From Hevea brasiliensis (Eukaryota > Streptophyta > Magnoliopsida > Malpighiales > Euphorbiaceae): 64,000 bases of DNA. Positions within the stretch are counted from its first letter, which is position 1. Each line of letters begins with the position of its first letter. Below are positions 1-12,200 of this stretch, piece by piece. The DNA lies in assembly GCF_030052815.1 (NCBI RefSeq), contig NW_026614695.1:3877752-3941751 (forward strand), read 5' to 3'. The translations under genes were made by a program, and so were the position numbers. The notes under the pieces are model-generated. The model saw nothing but the letters and a program-made list of their open reading frames with translations, was not told the DNA's origin and did not search any database.

Positions 1-115
1 ATAATACATAGCAAACTTTATTTTTGTTAAGATCTCATTTAGAACCCATATAGTTCATATAAATGTTTTATTAAATATAAAATATAATTAAAATTTCTTT
101 CATATGGTAAAAGCA
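1..115. other. Left flank of the nested block, AT-rich, unclassified
   Basis: Very AT-rich DNA with no coding potential. It is the left half of the sequence into which solo LTR E inserted. Its last five bases (aagca, 111-115) are repeated at 36266-36270, so 1-115 and 36271 onward were once contiguous. It may belong to an older decayed LTR, but I cannot show that. Confidence 0.6.
111..115. repeat. TSD of solo LTR E, left copy (aagca)
   Basis: The five bases aagca directly before TGTAACACC are repeated exactly at 36266-36270, directly after the terminal TGTCACA. A 5 bp duplication is the normal integration footprint of LTR retrotransposons. Confidence 0.85.
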
Positions 116-1292
116 TGTAACACCCTCACCCAACTGAATAAGGTATATCACACTCAGTGTTTAGAGCACCATATTTTATCTTACTTTATTCTTTTAATAA
201 TTTTGAACTCATTATATTTTAAAATCATTTATGTTCTAAGGAGAAATCGACAAGATTTTCCCTATTTTATTACCCTGTGATGTGTCTCACTATTTACCTA
301 TTTGAAAATTTCAACAATATTTTACAATAAAAATCTCATCTATCCTCATCATAACCATTTCATATTCAACTCTTACAACTCATTCCATGCTCAATTCATA
401 TATCAAAATTTTCAAATTTCCATTAATTACATAATTTACAAAACTAATTACATAAATTCACAATTTACATGATGTACAAATTAATTACAATTCCATAATT
501 TTACATTTCAACATAATAACTAATTATAATGCACAAAATACATAATATGACTTTTGTGAGCCCTATCTACATGCATTATTGAGGAGGTGATAACCTTGTA
601 AACTTCTGACACTTCAAGAACCGAACTCTAAAATCTCATTCTAATATCCATCGAGTTTTATCTTCATGACTGTATGAAGGAAATAATCCATCACGCTAAG
701 CATTTCGCTAGTGGTTCGATAATATAACAATAAAATAATATATAAAAATAAAGAAAGAAATGAAGCATTATTTGGATACTCAGGAATTTAATTTAATATG
801 ATATTTCTAATATTAACTATCTTTTATTCTAATTTGTTCCTCTTTGGAAGCGCTTAGTTCCTAAATTCACAGTAATAATATAAAATATACAAAATTAATA
901 AAAATACTAAGTTTATATTCATATAGTTGTAGAAGGTATATTTGTAATATTTATTTAGGTTATACCTATTTTTGCTAATCTTTCATCACTTTACTTAACA
1001 ATTTTTATGTGGTTTGGATCATTTCATAATAACTAATATTCTTAATTCTAACTAATTCTTTTTATGTCTTTCTAACTCATTTATTTAATTTCTAATATTT
1101 TTAATTTATTTTACTGCCCAAGTAACCTATGACAGGCTGACTAAACTGGATAAGTAGGTCACTGGGCACTGGACACCGTGGTGTCTTGGGCCATCATACC
1201 ATGGGACGTGAAATACGGAACGTCAACCACGTATACAGTCAATATAGCTAAAAAGCCATGGTAATAGATAATTGGGCATATAAGCCATGAAT

Positions 1293-1297
1293 GCGGG
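1293..1297. repeat. TSD of element A, left copy (gcggg)
   Basis: The bases gcggg immediately precede the LTR start TGTCACAC at 1298 and recur exactly at 12872-12876. Confidence 0.88.
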
Positions 1298-4200
1298 TGT
1301 CACACTTTACCCCTTCGTAAGGCATAATATGATCCCGTAGTAGATCTAATGAATTATCAAACTTCGTCTACTGATAACCCATTAAATACACTACAAGGGA
1401 TTTTAAAACTTTTCTTATTTCCTTTTACAGTGGTGAGCACTTTTGACAGGTGTTAAAATTTTTTTTAACTGAAGTAAAACCAAATAACACATCTAAAATA
1501 TCAATAATTTCTGTAAAAATTTTGGCAGAGTGCCGTCTGTATTTGGAGCAAAACAGTTCTTCACAAACCTGTAAAAAGCACTTCCAATATATTTGTTCCA
1601 TTCTCAAACTCCAATATGGCTTAACACAAATCAATTTTCTCAACATTTGTCAAACTCAATTCAACCTCATTTCCAGTAGTTCCAAAAACAGAATGTAAAA
1701 TGACTGAGTAGCTCAAAAGCTAAGATAAGAGAAGTATAATACAATATTTTTACAGACCAAAATAATTTACAACTTTAGTTTATAACTGCTCAAGACTAAG
1801 TACAATATATACATATAGTTCACATACATTACAACAAAAATTACAGGGAGGTGGTATACTCAATATACCCAGCAAAATCCCAAAAGTGTAGCACAAGCAA
1901 ACTTACTTTGTCGCTTGTCTGTCTCTGCCTACTGCGACAAAGAATGAAAAAGCTATTGCTGTGCCAATGTCTCAGTGGTCCACAACATTATGAAAATGCA
2001 ATTTAAAACCATAAACCATAAATCATATAAACTGTAGATACTTATAATCATAGTTAAATTTAAAAGACAGAGAATGTCATAAAGAATTAAATTCCATTTC
2101 ACAATGTCTCAATGAATATCAATAAATCACACACACAGCTTAATCATGTTTCCAAAGTCCAATTCATCCCAAAAGCCAATGGCTAATGAGGAATAACATA
2201 GCTAGCTAGCAATTATATGAGTACTCATCATATTTGTCCTCAACTGGCACACACCTCAACACTTCAGCCAGAAAGAGAATTCAAAGCTAATTCATCCTAC
2301 TAGACAAGCTAGCGAGGAATTCAACCAAATATACATGATAGCTGTGGTTTCAAATCATTTGCAATATTTTTCAAGCAATAAGTATCCAGCAAATTCCATT
2401 CAAACAAATTTTCCACAATTTAAGCAATAACATACAAATTTTTATATTTTATTTCAATTGAAAATTCAAAACCTTTCATGAGTAGCCTCTTGGCCTTGAC
2501 TCAGTGGTTCTTTTCCCTTCTCTGAGTTTTTGCTAACTAAAACACACAATTTAAAGTGTTTCAGTACTCATTTAAATTGTTTCTAATAATAAGGTTCAAT
2601 AATTAAATTTATTTAATACTATTGCTTTCATTAGTCAACCTATAATGTTGACCTTTGATGCACTCTAAGTGAGTCAATTCTAATGTTACCAATATGTCAC
2701 ATTTTATAGTCCTTTAGTGTTGGTATATGTTACCAATTTCATTTTCAAGTGTATTGCATTTTATTGCAATTTATCGATTTTGGTATGCGCTGACTTAGCT
2801 GATGACCTAGTTCCCCGCTTCTAGGTTCTGGTCAGAATTACAAACTTCTAGGTCTATGTCTTAGTGAACTTTTGCCACAAATTTTATGTTATTTGGAGTT
2901 TACTAGACCAAGTTATGGCCATTTTACCAATGCTGGACAGGTTCCACTAAAATGGCAAACTTAGGTCATTTTTAGGTCACTTCTAATTTTGGCAGGTTTT
3001 ATACCCAAATTTGTGCAAGCATTTTGACTTTCTTATGGTCATTTCTGGGTTTTGTGATCTGTACAAAAGATGTAGCCCTATGTCTAAGCTTTCCAACCAT
3101 ATAAATTTCAGGTCATTTGGACCTGTTTTGAGTGAGTTATGGCCAAAAGACTGACTACTGTTCAAATGGTCAATTTTTAGGTTTGAAATGTTACCAATCC
3201 GGATTTGGTCAGTTTTCATGTCACTTTCTGGAAAGAATTTAGGTCCACTTTCTTCATGAAAGTTGGCACATTTTGTGCCTAGTTTCACCTCCAATTGGCC
3301 TCATACCAATTGGAGTCACACAATTCCATTTAGAGCCTAAAATACATACTGCCCTTAACACATTTTTGAAGCACCAACCAATCACACATTCAACTAGCTA
3401 TATTTCACTTCCCAAACCTAATTCTGCATTTGTATCATACCACAACCATTCATCACTTTTACATTATAGTCACTTTGGGCAGAATATAACCAATTGACAA
3501 TGCACCAATTACACTTCTATTTCACAATTTCCAATTCTAAACAATATATCCACATAATACTCCTAACCATTACATATAACTTCCATCATCAAATTACATA
3601 TATATTCACTACTAAATCATACAAATATTTTTCCACTTTTAGTACCATAATTTAACAAACCATTTCATGCAATGAAACACCTCCAACTTCACCATAAGTC
3701 TACCCAAGTTACACATATACATCAAGCTTCCATTTTCAATTTTCAAACTTACAATTCAAACTATATACATGGTAAATCACTCCTATACATTTAAGCACTT
3801 AAATCAACACCTCAAATCACCATTTACATGTACAAACAAGATAAACATTTTAAACTTCCATGGCTGCCAAAAATGGAACACCACCCTAATCATAAAAAAC
3901 TTAACATTTCTTCATAAATCAACTCACCACAACACCAACACAAACTTTAACAAAGAAAAGATAAAGAAATGGATACTTACCTCTTGAAAGCTTAACCAAA
4001 CTTCACCTATTCCTCTTGAAATTACTATTAAATTCTTGCTTACAAGGTGGGGATAAACTTTACTGAAGACAAGTTGTGGAAAGCATGGCTTGATCATGGA
4101 GATTTAAGCTTGAAAGATGGGCGGCCATGGATGAATGCTTGGAAGAGCAATTCGGCTGGTTTTTGGTGAGAGGTTAAAGATGAAGTTTTTGTTCACTTTA

Positions 4201-4801
4201 GCTTTTAGGTGTCCCAAAACTATGAGTTAGTGGAGTACTAATGGTGATTAATAAAGTAAATAATCCAAAGTCCCTTGAATTGCAATTATGCCACAATTCT
4301 TCCTCTATTTACATTATGTACCTCAATTTTAATTTTTATGATATTTTCAAAATTTAATATGATTTATTTTTAATAGACATTTAGGTCAAAAGGCAACTCG
4401 GAGTATCAAATGACCAAAATGCCCCTCTTCGGGTGGCATTTCTAATTTTTTGGTAACACCGATTTTTATCAGTTTCTCGATTTTTCGTTTTTCTTTGTAC
4501 TAATTTATTAATTTTTCTTTGACATTTTCGGTTCCTCACAGTCCAGGGCTAGTCAATGGTCCATGCCACAACTTCCCAATGTGGTCACCCATTGCTACGG
4601 TTTTTGGCTCGTTTAACTTAGTTATATTTCATTGCTCTTATTTTTCCTTTGTTTTTTTTTTTTTTGAATTTTCCTCTATTATATTTCATTATTTCATGTC
4701 TCCTCACTAACATTTAAGTGTAGTTCCAGGTATTCTATTGTCCGATGCATTAATCGTCACCAAAACAAAGAGAATGCACTACCTAATATAGGGGTGTTAC
4801 A
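1298..4801 (-). repeat. Element A left LTR (3' LTR in element sense)
   Basis: About 3.5 kb, starting TGTCACAC and ending GGGGTGTTACA. It matches 9299-12871 over nearly its whole length. By eye it lacks two short blocks that the right LTR keeps: about 20-25 bp near 2472 and about 60 bp near 4528. It holds the chromovirus LTR motifs shared across the window: a degraded twin stem-loop near 1936-1976, the conserved 3'-end block near 1505-1605, and degenerate repeats at about 2840-3300 related to the ~200 bp period seen in E and F. Small ORFs in it are by-products and not treated as genes. Confidence 0.9.
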
Positions 4802-4817
4802 ATTCTCCCCCCCTTAA
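4802..4817 (-). other. Polypurine tract of element A
   Basis: Directly inside the left LTR the minus strand reads a purine run (AAGGGGGGGAGAATT type) followed by the LTR start TGTAACACC. This is the standard plus-strand priming site of Gypsy elements and fixes the element's minus orientation. Confidence 0.88.
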
Positions 4818-4848
4818 AATAAATTTCGTCTCGAAATTTAACCTGGCA

Positions 4849-6323
4849 TCAGTCTCTGAACATCTGTGGGTGCTGTCTCCTCATGTCCTCTTCACATTTC
4901 CAAGTAGCTTCCTGGCCTGAATGATGGTTCCACAACACTTTAACCAGGGGTATCTGTTTGTTCCTTAGCTGCTTCACCTTATATGCCAGAATCTCTATGG
5001 GTTCTTCCTCATATGAGAGGTCTGGATTTGCCTCAATCTCTTCAACTAATAGAATATGAGATGGGTCAGATCTATACCTCCTTAACATGGACACATGGAA
5101 GACACTGTGTATCCTTTCTAGCTCTGGAGGTAATGCCAACCAATATGCCAAAGGACTCACTCTTTCCAGAACCTCATATGGTCCAATGAAACGAGGACTA
5201 AGTTTCTCCTTTCTGCCAAATCTCATAATCCTTGTCAAAGGAGAAACTTTGAGGAATACCTTATCACCCACTGCATATTCAATATCTCTTCTATTCAAAT
5301 CAATATAGGACTTCTGACGGTTTGATGCAGCCTTGAGTCGATCTCTGATCAATCTGATCTTTTCCTCTGTTTGCTGAATAATTTCTGGGCCAATCATCTT
5401 TCTTTCACCTACTTCATCCCAACATAGGGGAGTTCTACACTTCCTGCCATACAAAGCTTCATATGGAGGCATCCCAATGCTTGATTGGTAGCTATTGTTA
5501 TAAGCAAACTCAATCAAAGGCAAGTATGTATTCCAACTACCTTCAAACTCAATCACACAAGCTCGTAGCATATCCTCCAAGATCTGAATTATCCTCTCAG
5601 ACTGGCCATCTGTCTGTGGGTGGAATGCCATGCTGAAGTTCAATCTAGTTCCTAGGGCTCTCTGAAGACTACCCCAGAATCTAGAAGTGAACCTAGGATC
5701 TCTGTCTGATACAATCGATGCTGGCACTCCATGCAATCTTACAATCTCATCTATGTACAATCTGGCCAATCTTTCTAGGCTATAGTCCATCCAGAATGGC
5801 AGAAAGTGAGCAGACTTGATCAGTCTGTCAATTATAACCCATACTGCATCATGACTATTCTGTGTCCTCAAAAGTCCCATCACAAAATCCATAGTTATCC
5901 GTTCCCATTTCCACTATGGTACTGGCAATGGATGTAACAAACCAGCTGGTACTTGATGTTCTGTCTTCACTTGCTGACAAGTTAGGCATTTGGAGACAAA
6001 ATCAGCTACATCCCTTTTCATACCCATGCACCGATGAATGGTCTTTCATTTCTATACATTTTAGTTCCACCAGGGTGCATAGCAAAAGGAGACTCATGTG
6101 CTTCCTTCATAATGATCTGTCTCAATTCCACATTATTAAGAACGCACATTCTGCCCTGATGTAGTAGTAAACCATCATCTCTCATAGAAAATTCATGTTT
6201 CTTGCCCTGCTGGACTTCTTTCAGTAGCTTCTGATATTTTTCATCATTTTGAGCAGCCATTCTGATATGATCAATCAACACCGGCCGTACATGCCATGTA
6301 ACTCTATCATCCATCATCATCAA
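4849..6323 (-). pseudogene. pol: Element A integrase with chromodomain-like tail
   Basis: The N-terminal zinc-binding part lies at 6323-6018 (HESPFAMHPGGTKMY) and is then broken by a stop and a shift near 6018-5892. The catalytic core at 5892-4849 (347 aa open) keeps the D,D35E pattern: Asp in MDFVMG, Asp in VSDRDPRF (residue 63) and Glu in GQSER (residue 99). It continues through the GPF/Y-type segment (LSPRFIGPYEVLERVSPLAY) to a chromodomain-like end (PIEILAYKVKQLRNKQ, VLWNHHSGQEATW). Known: integrase-fused chromodomains direct chromoviruses to heterochromatin. This is the best preserved part of the element. Confidence 0.92.
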
Positions 6324-6699
6324 TCTCTAAACTGGTATGCTGTGCTTTCAACTCATGTACCATGGACAAAGGAGAAACTCTGAGACTTGCCATAGTCTTG
6401 CGACTTAAGGCGTCAGCCACCACATTTGCTTTCCCTGGCTGATAGTTTATTAAGCAATCATAGTTTTTAATCAGTTCTAACCATCTCCTCTGTCTCAAAT
6501 TCAATTCCTTCTGGGTGCCCAGGTACTTCAAGCTCTTGTGATCTGAGTAGATATAATGCTTCTCCCCATATAAGTAATGTCTCCAGATCTTCAGAGCAAA
6601 AACAATAGCTGTTAGCTTTAAGTCATGTGTCGGATAGTTCCTCTCATGCGATTTTAGCTGGCGTGATGCAAAAGCAATAACATTCCGATCTTGCATCAC
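6307..6699 (-). pseudogene. pol: Element A RNase H domain
   Basis: RNase H of the Gypsy polyprotein degrades RNA in RNA-DNA hybrids. Visible are [20 protein letters not shown], the [10 protein letters not shown] motif with its Asp, [13 protein letters not shown] and the tail [16 protein letters not shown]. The frame continues from 6899-6700 and is interrupted by a stop and a shift near 6700-6710. It is followed within about 20 bp by integrase in another frame. Confidence 0.9.
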
Positions 6700-7391
6700 T
6701 ACACAGCCTAACCCATTGTGAGAAGCATCACTATAAACTGTGTATTCTTTACCTGGGTAGGTAAAGTAAGGACTAGAGCTTTAGTCAAACACTTATTCAA
6801 CTCATCAAAACTCTGTTGGCATTTATCTGTCCATTGAAATTTCACATCTTTTCGAAGCAGCTTGGTCAGTGGAGAAGCCAACATAGAAAATCCTTTCACA
6901 AATCGGCGGTAGTATCCAGCTAAACCCAGAAAACTGTAAATTTTTGTGATATTCCTGGGTGCCTTCTAATGAAGGATAGCTTCTACCTTGCTAGAATCTA
7001 CCTTGATCCCTTCAGCTGACACAATATGTCCCAAGAAAGAGATTTTTTTCAGCCAAAATTCACATTTCGACAATTTAGCATATAGCTGTTTCTCCCTTAA
7101 GGTTTATAGTACAATCCGCAGATGTCTATCATGCTCCTATGCATTCCTCGAATATATCAAAATATCATTAATAAACACCACCACAAACTGGTCGAGATAT
7201 GGTCTGAAGATAGTGTTCATTAGATCCATAAAAGCAGCTGGAGCATTAGTTAACCCGAATGGCATTACCAGAAACTAATAGTGGCCATATCGAGTTCTGA
7301 AAGCAATTTTTGGAATACTCTGCTCTTACACTTTCAACTGATAATAACCAGATCGTAAATTAATTTTGGAGAACACAGCTGCACCCTTCAA
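6700..7391 (-). pseudogene. pol: Element A reverse transcriptase palm and thumb, broken
   Basis: This continues the preceding segment with several in-frame stops. The active-site motif near 7165-7180 reads FINDILIYS, where functional Gypsy RT has F/YxDDILIYS, so the first catalytic Asp is Asn. The connection region reads [33 protein letters not shown] and [10 protein letters not shown]. Stops sit at positions where Gln or Trp is expected. Polymerase activity is lost. Confidence 0.88.
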
Positions 7392-8255
7392 CTAATCAAA
7401 CAGATCATCAATACGAGGCAATGGATATCTGTTCTTTATTGTCACCTTATTCAACTGTCGGTAGTCAATACATAAGCGGAAAATGCCATCTTTCTTCTTA
7501 AAAAACGATACTGGTGCTCCCCAAGGTGACACACTAGGGCGGATGAAGCCCTTTTCAAGTAGTTCTTGCAATTGTATCTTCAACTCCTTCAACTCTGCTG
7601 GTGCCATTCTGTATGGCGTTATGGAGATTGGATCCACACCAGACATAACATTAATTTCAAACTGTACTCCTCTTTCCGGAGGTAATCCTGGCAATTCATC
7701 AGGAAACACATCTGGAAAGTCATATACTATAGGGATGTCCCTCAATGCTGCGCTCCCCACTTGGGTGTCTATCATATGTGCCAAGTATGCTTCACACCCC
7801 TTTCTGATCATTTTTCTGGCTAGTGCTGCCGAAATGATGTTTGATGGCAATAGCTGCCTCTCCCCGTGTATTACTACATCACTGTACTGAGGGAGACCAA
7901 AAGTGGCTGTCTTTAGTCTACAGTCAATCATGGTGTGATGCCTAGCTAACCAATCCATGCCCAAGATGATATCATAATCTCTGAAGGGCATTTCAATGAG
8001 ATCAGACAGAAAAGTATGTCCTTGGATCACTAAAGGACAATCCCTATACATTCTATTAACCCTGACCTCTTGTCCTAGCAGACTTGTTACTAGCACCTCA
8101 AAATCCATTTTCGTACAAGGAACAGTAATGCAATCAATGATGTTAGCACTCACATAGGAGTGGGTAGAACTCGGATCAAATAACATAAACACATCTTGAT
8201 TAAAAGTTAAGAAGGTACCAGCCACAATATCAGATGTCTCAGCCTTTTCTCTCTG
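7392..8255 (-). pseudogene. pol: Element A protease and N-terminal reverse transcriptase
   Basis: An aspartic protease is recognised by [12 protein letters not shown], where related elements usually have Asp-Ser/Thr-Gly or Asp-Pro-Gly; here the Gly is Ser, so activity is doubtful. A second protease landmark is [10 protein letters not shown]. The frame runs into the reverse transcriptase N-terminal part ([50 protein letters not shown]) and ends with a stop at 7392, just before the catalytic palm. The order protease then RT is the normal Gypsy polyprotein arrangement. Confidence 0.92.
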
Positions 8256-8459
8256 TCTTATTGTGTAGACTCTGGCTGAAGCACTACCTTGCTCTGACTG
8301 ATTTACTGTGCCTTAGCTACCTGATGGACTACCTCTACCCCTGCCTCTACCTCTGCTAGGTGGTTATGAACTTTTGGTGGCAGGATTCTGAACTGACTTT
8401 CTGCAGTAGTAGGAGGTGGCCCAACTCTACAGGCATTTGTGCAGTCTTTAGCAAAGTGT

Positions 8460-9290
8460 CCTGTACCCCCGCAGTTATAACAGGCTCCTATGGCCTTGTA
8501 GCATATCCCACTATGATTTCTACCACAAGTTTCACATTGACGGGGAGGGTAAGAACTTTTGGTAGTTTGCTGACCAAATAGAGGAGGTTTTTATCCCGAA
8601 AATCTTCCCCTACCAGACTTTTTACCATCCCTGTTGTGTCCCCCAAAGTTCTTTCTCTTTCCAGGAGGACCACTAAAACTCTGATCTACTGACTTCCCCT
8701 CTTTCTTTTTCTCTGGGGCCGCTATTTCTCTGTGCTTGAGAAATAAGCTCAAAGAAGTTATTATGTTTGAATCCAACCACTTGTAGTTTGAGACTAGGCT
8801 TCAAGCCGGTTTCAAACCTCTTACATCTTTCTCTGCTGGTAGAAAGGAGACTTCCTGCATAGTGGTTTAGGCGGGAAAACTCCCTTTCATATTCTGCCAC
8901 TGATCTACTTCCTTCTTTCAGACTTAAGAACTCCTGTAGCTTCTGGTCCATATAGGCATCTGGAATATATTTTTGTCTAAACTCCTGAAGAAAATCATCC
9001 CAGGTTAGCACTGGAGGTTCCACTAAACTATGGGGAATGGTTTTCCACCAGTCATATGCATCCCCCTGTAGTAGTGACACCGAATACTCAAATCTTAGCT
9101 CATATGTGCAGTGTAGTTTCTTGAACATCCTATCCATTCTCTCCAACCATTGTTCTGCCTCTAGTGGATCTACTGTCCCCTTGAACTCAGTAGCCCCATA
9201 TTTAATTAGCTTATCATACTGCCTAGCTGAAGGCTATGGTTGTACTACTGGTGTCTGCAGTGGGGCTTGAGTAGGCATGTTACCAGCCAT
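8460..9290 (-). pseudogene. gag: Element A gag, degenerate
   Basis: Retrotransposon capsid/nucleocapsid polyprotein. The minus-strand ATG at 9290-9288 starts MAGNMPTQAPLQTPV and meets an early stop where a Gln codon is expected. The frame resumes, and the capsid domain is clear at 9146-8673 (YDWWKTI, EFRQKYIPDAY, EYEREFSRLNHYA). A frameshift follows near 8673. A nucleocapsid with two zinc knuckles is seen at about 8450-8560: CETCGRNHSGIC, and CYNCGGTGHFAKDC of CX2CX4HX4C form. Known: this double-knuckle pattern is typical of chromovirus Gag. The start lies directly against the 5' LTR with no leader, which is abnormal. It cannot make full-length Gag. Confidence 0.88.
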
Positions 9291-9298
9291 CTGTTGGG

Positions 9299-12200
9299 AC
9301 ACCTCACCCCTCTATAAGGCATAACATGATCCCATAGTATACCTATTGAATTACCAAACTTCGTCTACTGATAACCTCTTAAATACACTACAAGGAATTT
9401 TAAACCTTTTCTTATTTCTTTTTACAGTGGCGAGCACTTTTGATAGGTGTTAAAAATTTTTTTAACTGAAGTAAAATGAAATAACACATCTGAAGTATCA
9501 ATAATTTCTGTAAAAATTTCAGCAGAGTGCCGTCTGTATTTGGAGCAAAACAGTTCTTCATAAACCTGTAAAAAACACTTCCAATATATTTGTTCCATTC
9601 CCAAACGCCAATATGGCTCAACACAAATCAATTTTTTCAACATTTTTCAAACTCAATTCAACCTCATTTTCAGTAGTTCCAAAAATAGAATGTAAAATGA
9701 CTGAATAGTTCAAAAGCTGAGATAAGAGAAGTATAATATAACATTTTTATAGGCCAAAATAATTTACAACTTTAGTTTACAACTGCTCAAGACCAAGTAC
9801 AATATATACATACATTTCACATACATTACAACAAAAATTACAAGGAGGTGATATACTCAATATACCCGGTAAAATCCCAAAAGTGTAGCACAAGCAGCCT
9901 ACTCTGCTGCTTTGTCTGTCTGTCCACCTGTGACAGCAATGAAAAAGCTATCGATGAGCCAATGTCTCAACGGTGCATAACATTAAGAAAATGCAATTTA
10001 AAACTATAAACCATAAATCATATAAACTGTGGATACTTAAAATCATAGTTAAATTCAAAAGATAGAGAATGTCATAAAGAATTAAATTCCATTTCACAAT
10101 GTCTCAATGAATATCAATAAATCACACACACAACTTAATCATGTTTCCAAAGTCCAATTCGTCCCAAAAGCCAATGGCTAATGAGGAATAACATAGCTAG
10201 CTAGCAATTATATGACTGCTCATCCTATTCGTCCTCAACTGGCACACACCTCAACACTTCAGCCGAAGAGGGAATTTAAAGCCAATTTGTCCCACTAGAC
10301 AAGCTAGCAAGGAATTCAATCAAATATACATGATAGCTGTGGTTTCAAACCAATTTGCAATATTTTTCAAGCAATAAGTATCCATCAAATTCCATTCAAA
10401 CAAATTTTCCACAATTTAAGCAATAACATACAAATTATCATAATTTATTTCAATTGAAAATTCAAAACAAATAACTGTTGTGCACAAACCTCTGATGAGT
10501 AGCCTCTTGGCCTTGACTCAGTGGTTCTTTCCCCTTCTATGAGTTTTTGCTAACTGAAACATACAATTTAAAGTGTTTCAGTACTCATTTAAATTGTTTC
10601 TAACAATAAGGTTCAATAATTAAATTTATTTAATACTATTACTTTCATTAGTCAACCTACAATGTTGACCTTTGATATACTCTAAGTGAGTCAATTTTAA
10701 TGTTACCAATATGTTACATTTTATAGTCCTTTAGTGTTGGTATATGTTATCAATTTGATTTTCAAGTGTATTGTATTTTATTGCAATTTATCAGATTTTG
10801 GTATGCTGTTTGACCTAGCTGGATGACCTAGTTCCCTTAGTTTCTGGGTTCTGGTTAGAATTACAAACTTGTAGGTCTATGTCTTAGTGAACTTTTGCCA
10901 CAAATTTTAGGTCATTTGGAGTTTACTAGACCAAGTTATGGTCATTTTACCAATGCTGGACAGGTTGCACTAAAATGGCAAACTTAGGTCATTTTTAAGT
11001 CACTTCTAATTCTGGCACGTTTTATACCCAAACTTGTGCAAGCATTTTGACTTACTTATGGTTATTTCTGGATTTTGTGATCTCTACAAAAGATATAGCC
11101 CTATATCTAAGCTTTCCAACCATATAAATTTCAGATCATTTGGACTTGTTTTGAGTGAGTTATGGCCAAAAGACTGACTACTGTTCAAATGGTCAATTTT
11201 CAAGTTTGAAATGTTACCAATCCAGATTTGGTCAGTTTTCATGTCACTTTCTGGACAGAATTTAGGTCTACTTTCTTCATAAAAGTTGGCACATTTTGTG
11301 CCTAGTTTCACCTCCAATTGGCCTCATACCAATTGGAGTCACAAAATTCCATTTATAGCCTAAATTACATACTGCCCTTAACACATTTTTGAAGCACCAA
11401 TCAATCACACATTCAACTAGCTATACTTCACTTCCCAAACCTAATTTTGCATTTGTATCATACCACAACCATTCATCACTTTACATTATTGTCACTTTGG
11501 GCATAATATAACCAATTGACAATGCACCAATTACACTTCCATTTCACAATATCCAATTCTAAACAATATATCCACATAATACTCCTAACCATTACATATA
11601 ACTTCCATCATCAAATTACATATATATTCACTACTAAATCATGCACATATTCTGCCACTTTTAGTACCATAATTTAACAAACTATTCCATGCAATTAAAC
11701 ACCTCAAACTTCACCATAAGGCTACCCAAGTTACACATATACAAGCTTCCATTTTCAATTTTCAAACTTACAATTCAAACTATATACATGGTAAATCACT
11801 CCTATACATTTAAGCACTTAAATTAACACCTCAAATCACCATTTACATGTAAAAACAGGCTAAAAATTTTGAACTTCCATGGCTGCCAAAAATGGAACAC
11901 CACCCTAATCATAAAAAACTCAACATTTCTTCATAAATCAACTCATCACAACACCAACACAAACTTTAACAAAGAAAAGATGAAGAAATGGATACTTACC
12001 TCTTGTGAGCTTGACCAAACTTCACCTATTCCTCTTGAAATTACTATCAAATTCTTGCTTGCAAGGTGGGGATAAACTTTAATGAAGACAAGTTGTGGAA
12101 AGCATGGCTTGATCATGGAGATTTAAGCTTGAAAGTTCGGCGGCCATGGATGAATGCTTGGAAGAGCAATTTGGCTGGTTTTTGGTGAGAGGTTGAAGAT

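Noticed and set aside
1425..1646. A ~70 aa ORF repeated in A (9422-9643) and in G (30568-30771)
   Set aside because: It overlaps the conserved block near the LTR 3' end. Conservation extends beyond the ORF and is not codon-like, so I treat it as a non-coding LTR element.
2983..3294. A 77-103 aa minus-strand ORF that recurs in A (also 11084-11317) and in LTR G (28583-28816)
   Set aside because: Its recurrence is explained by LTR homology. It lies in the degenerate repeat zone, has no domain, and its ends vary between copies, so coding selection is not supported.
4983..5308. Plus-strand ORFs over element A integrase
   Set aside because: They are antisense shadows of the minus-strand integrase frame, which has clear catalytic motifs.
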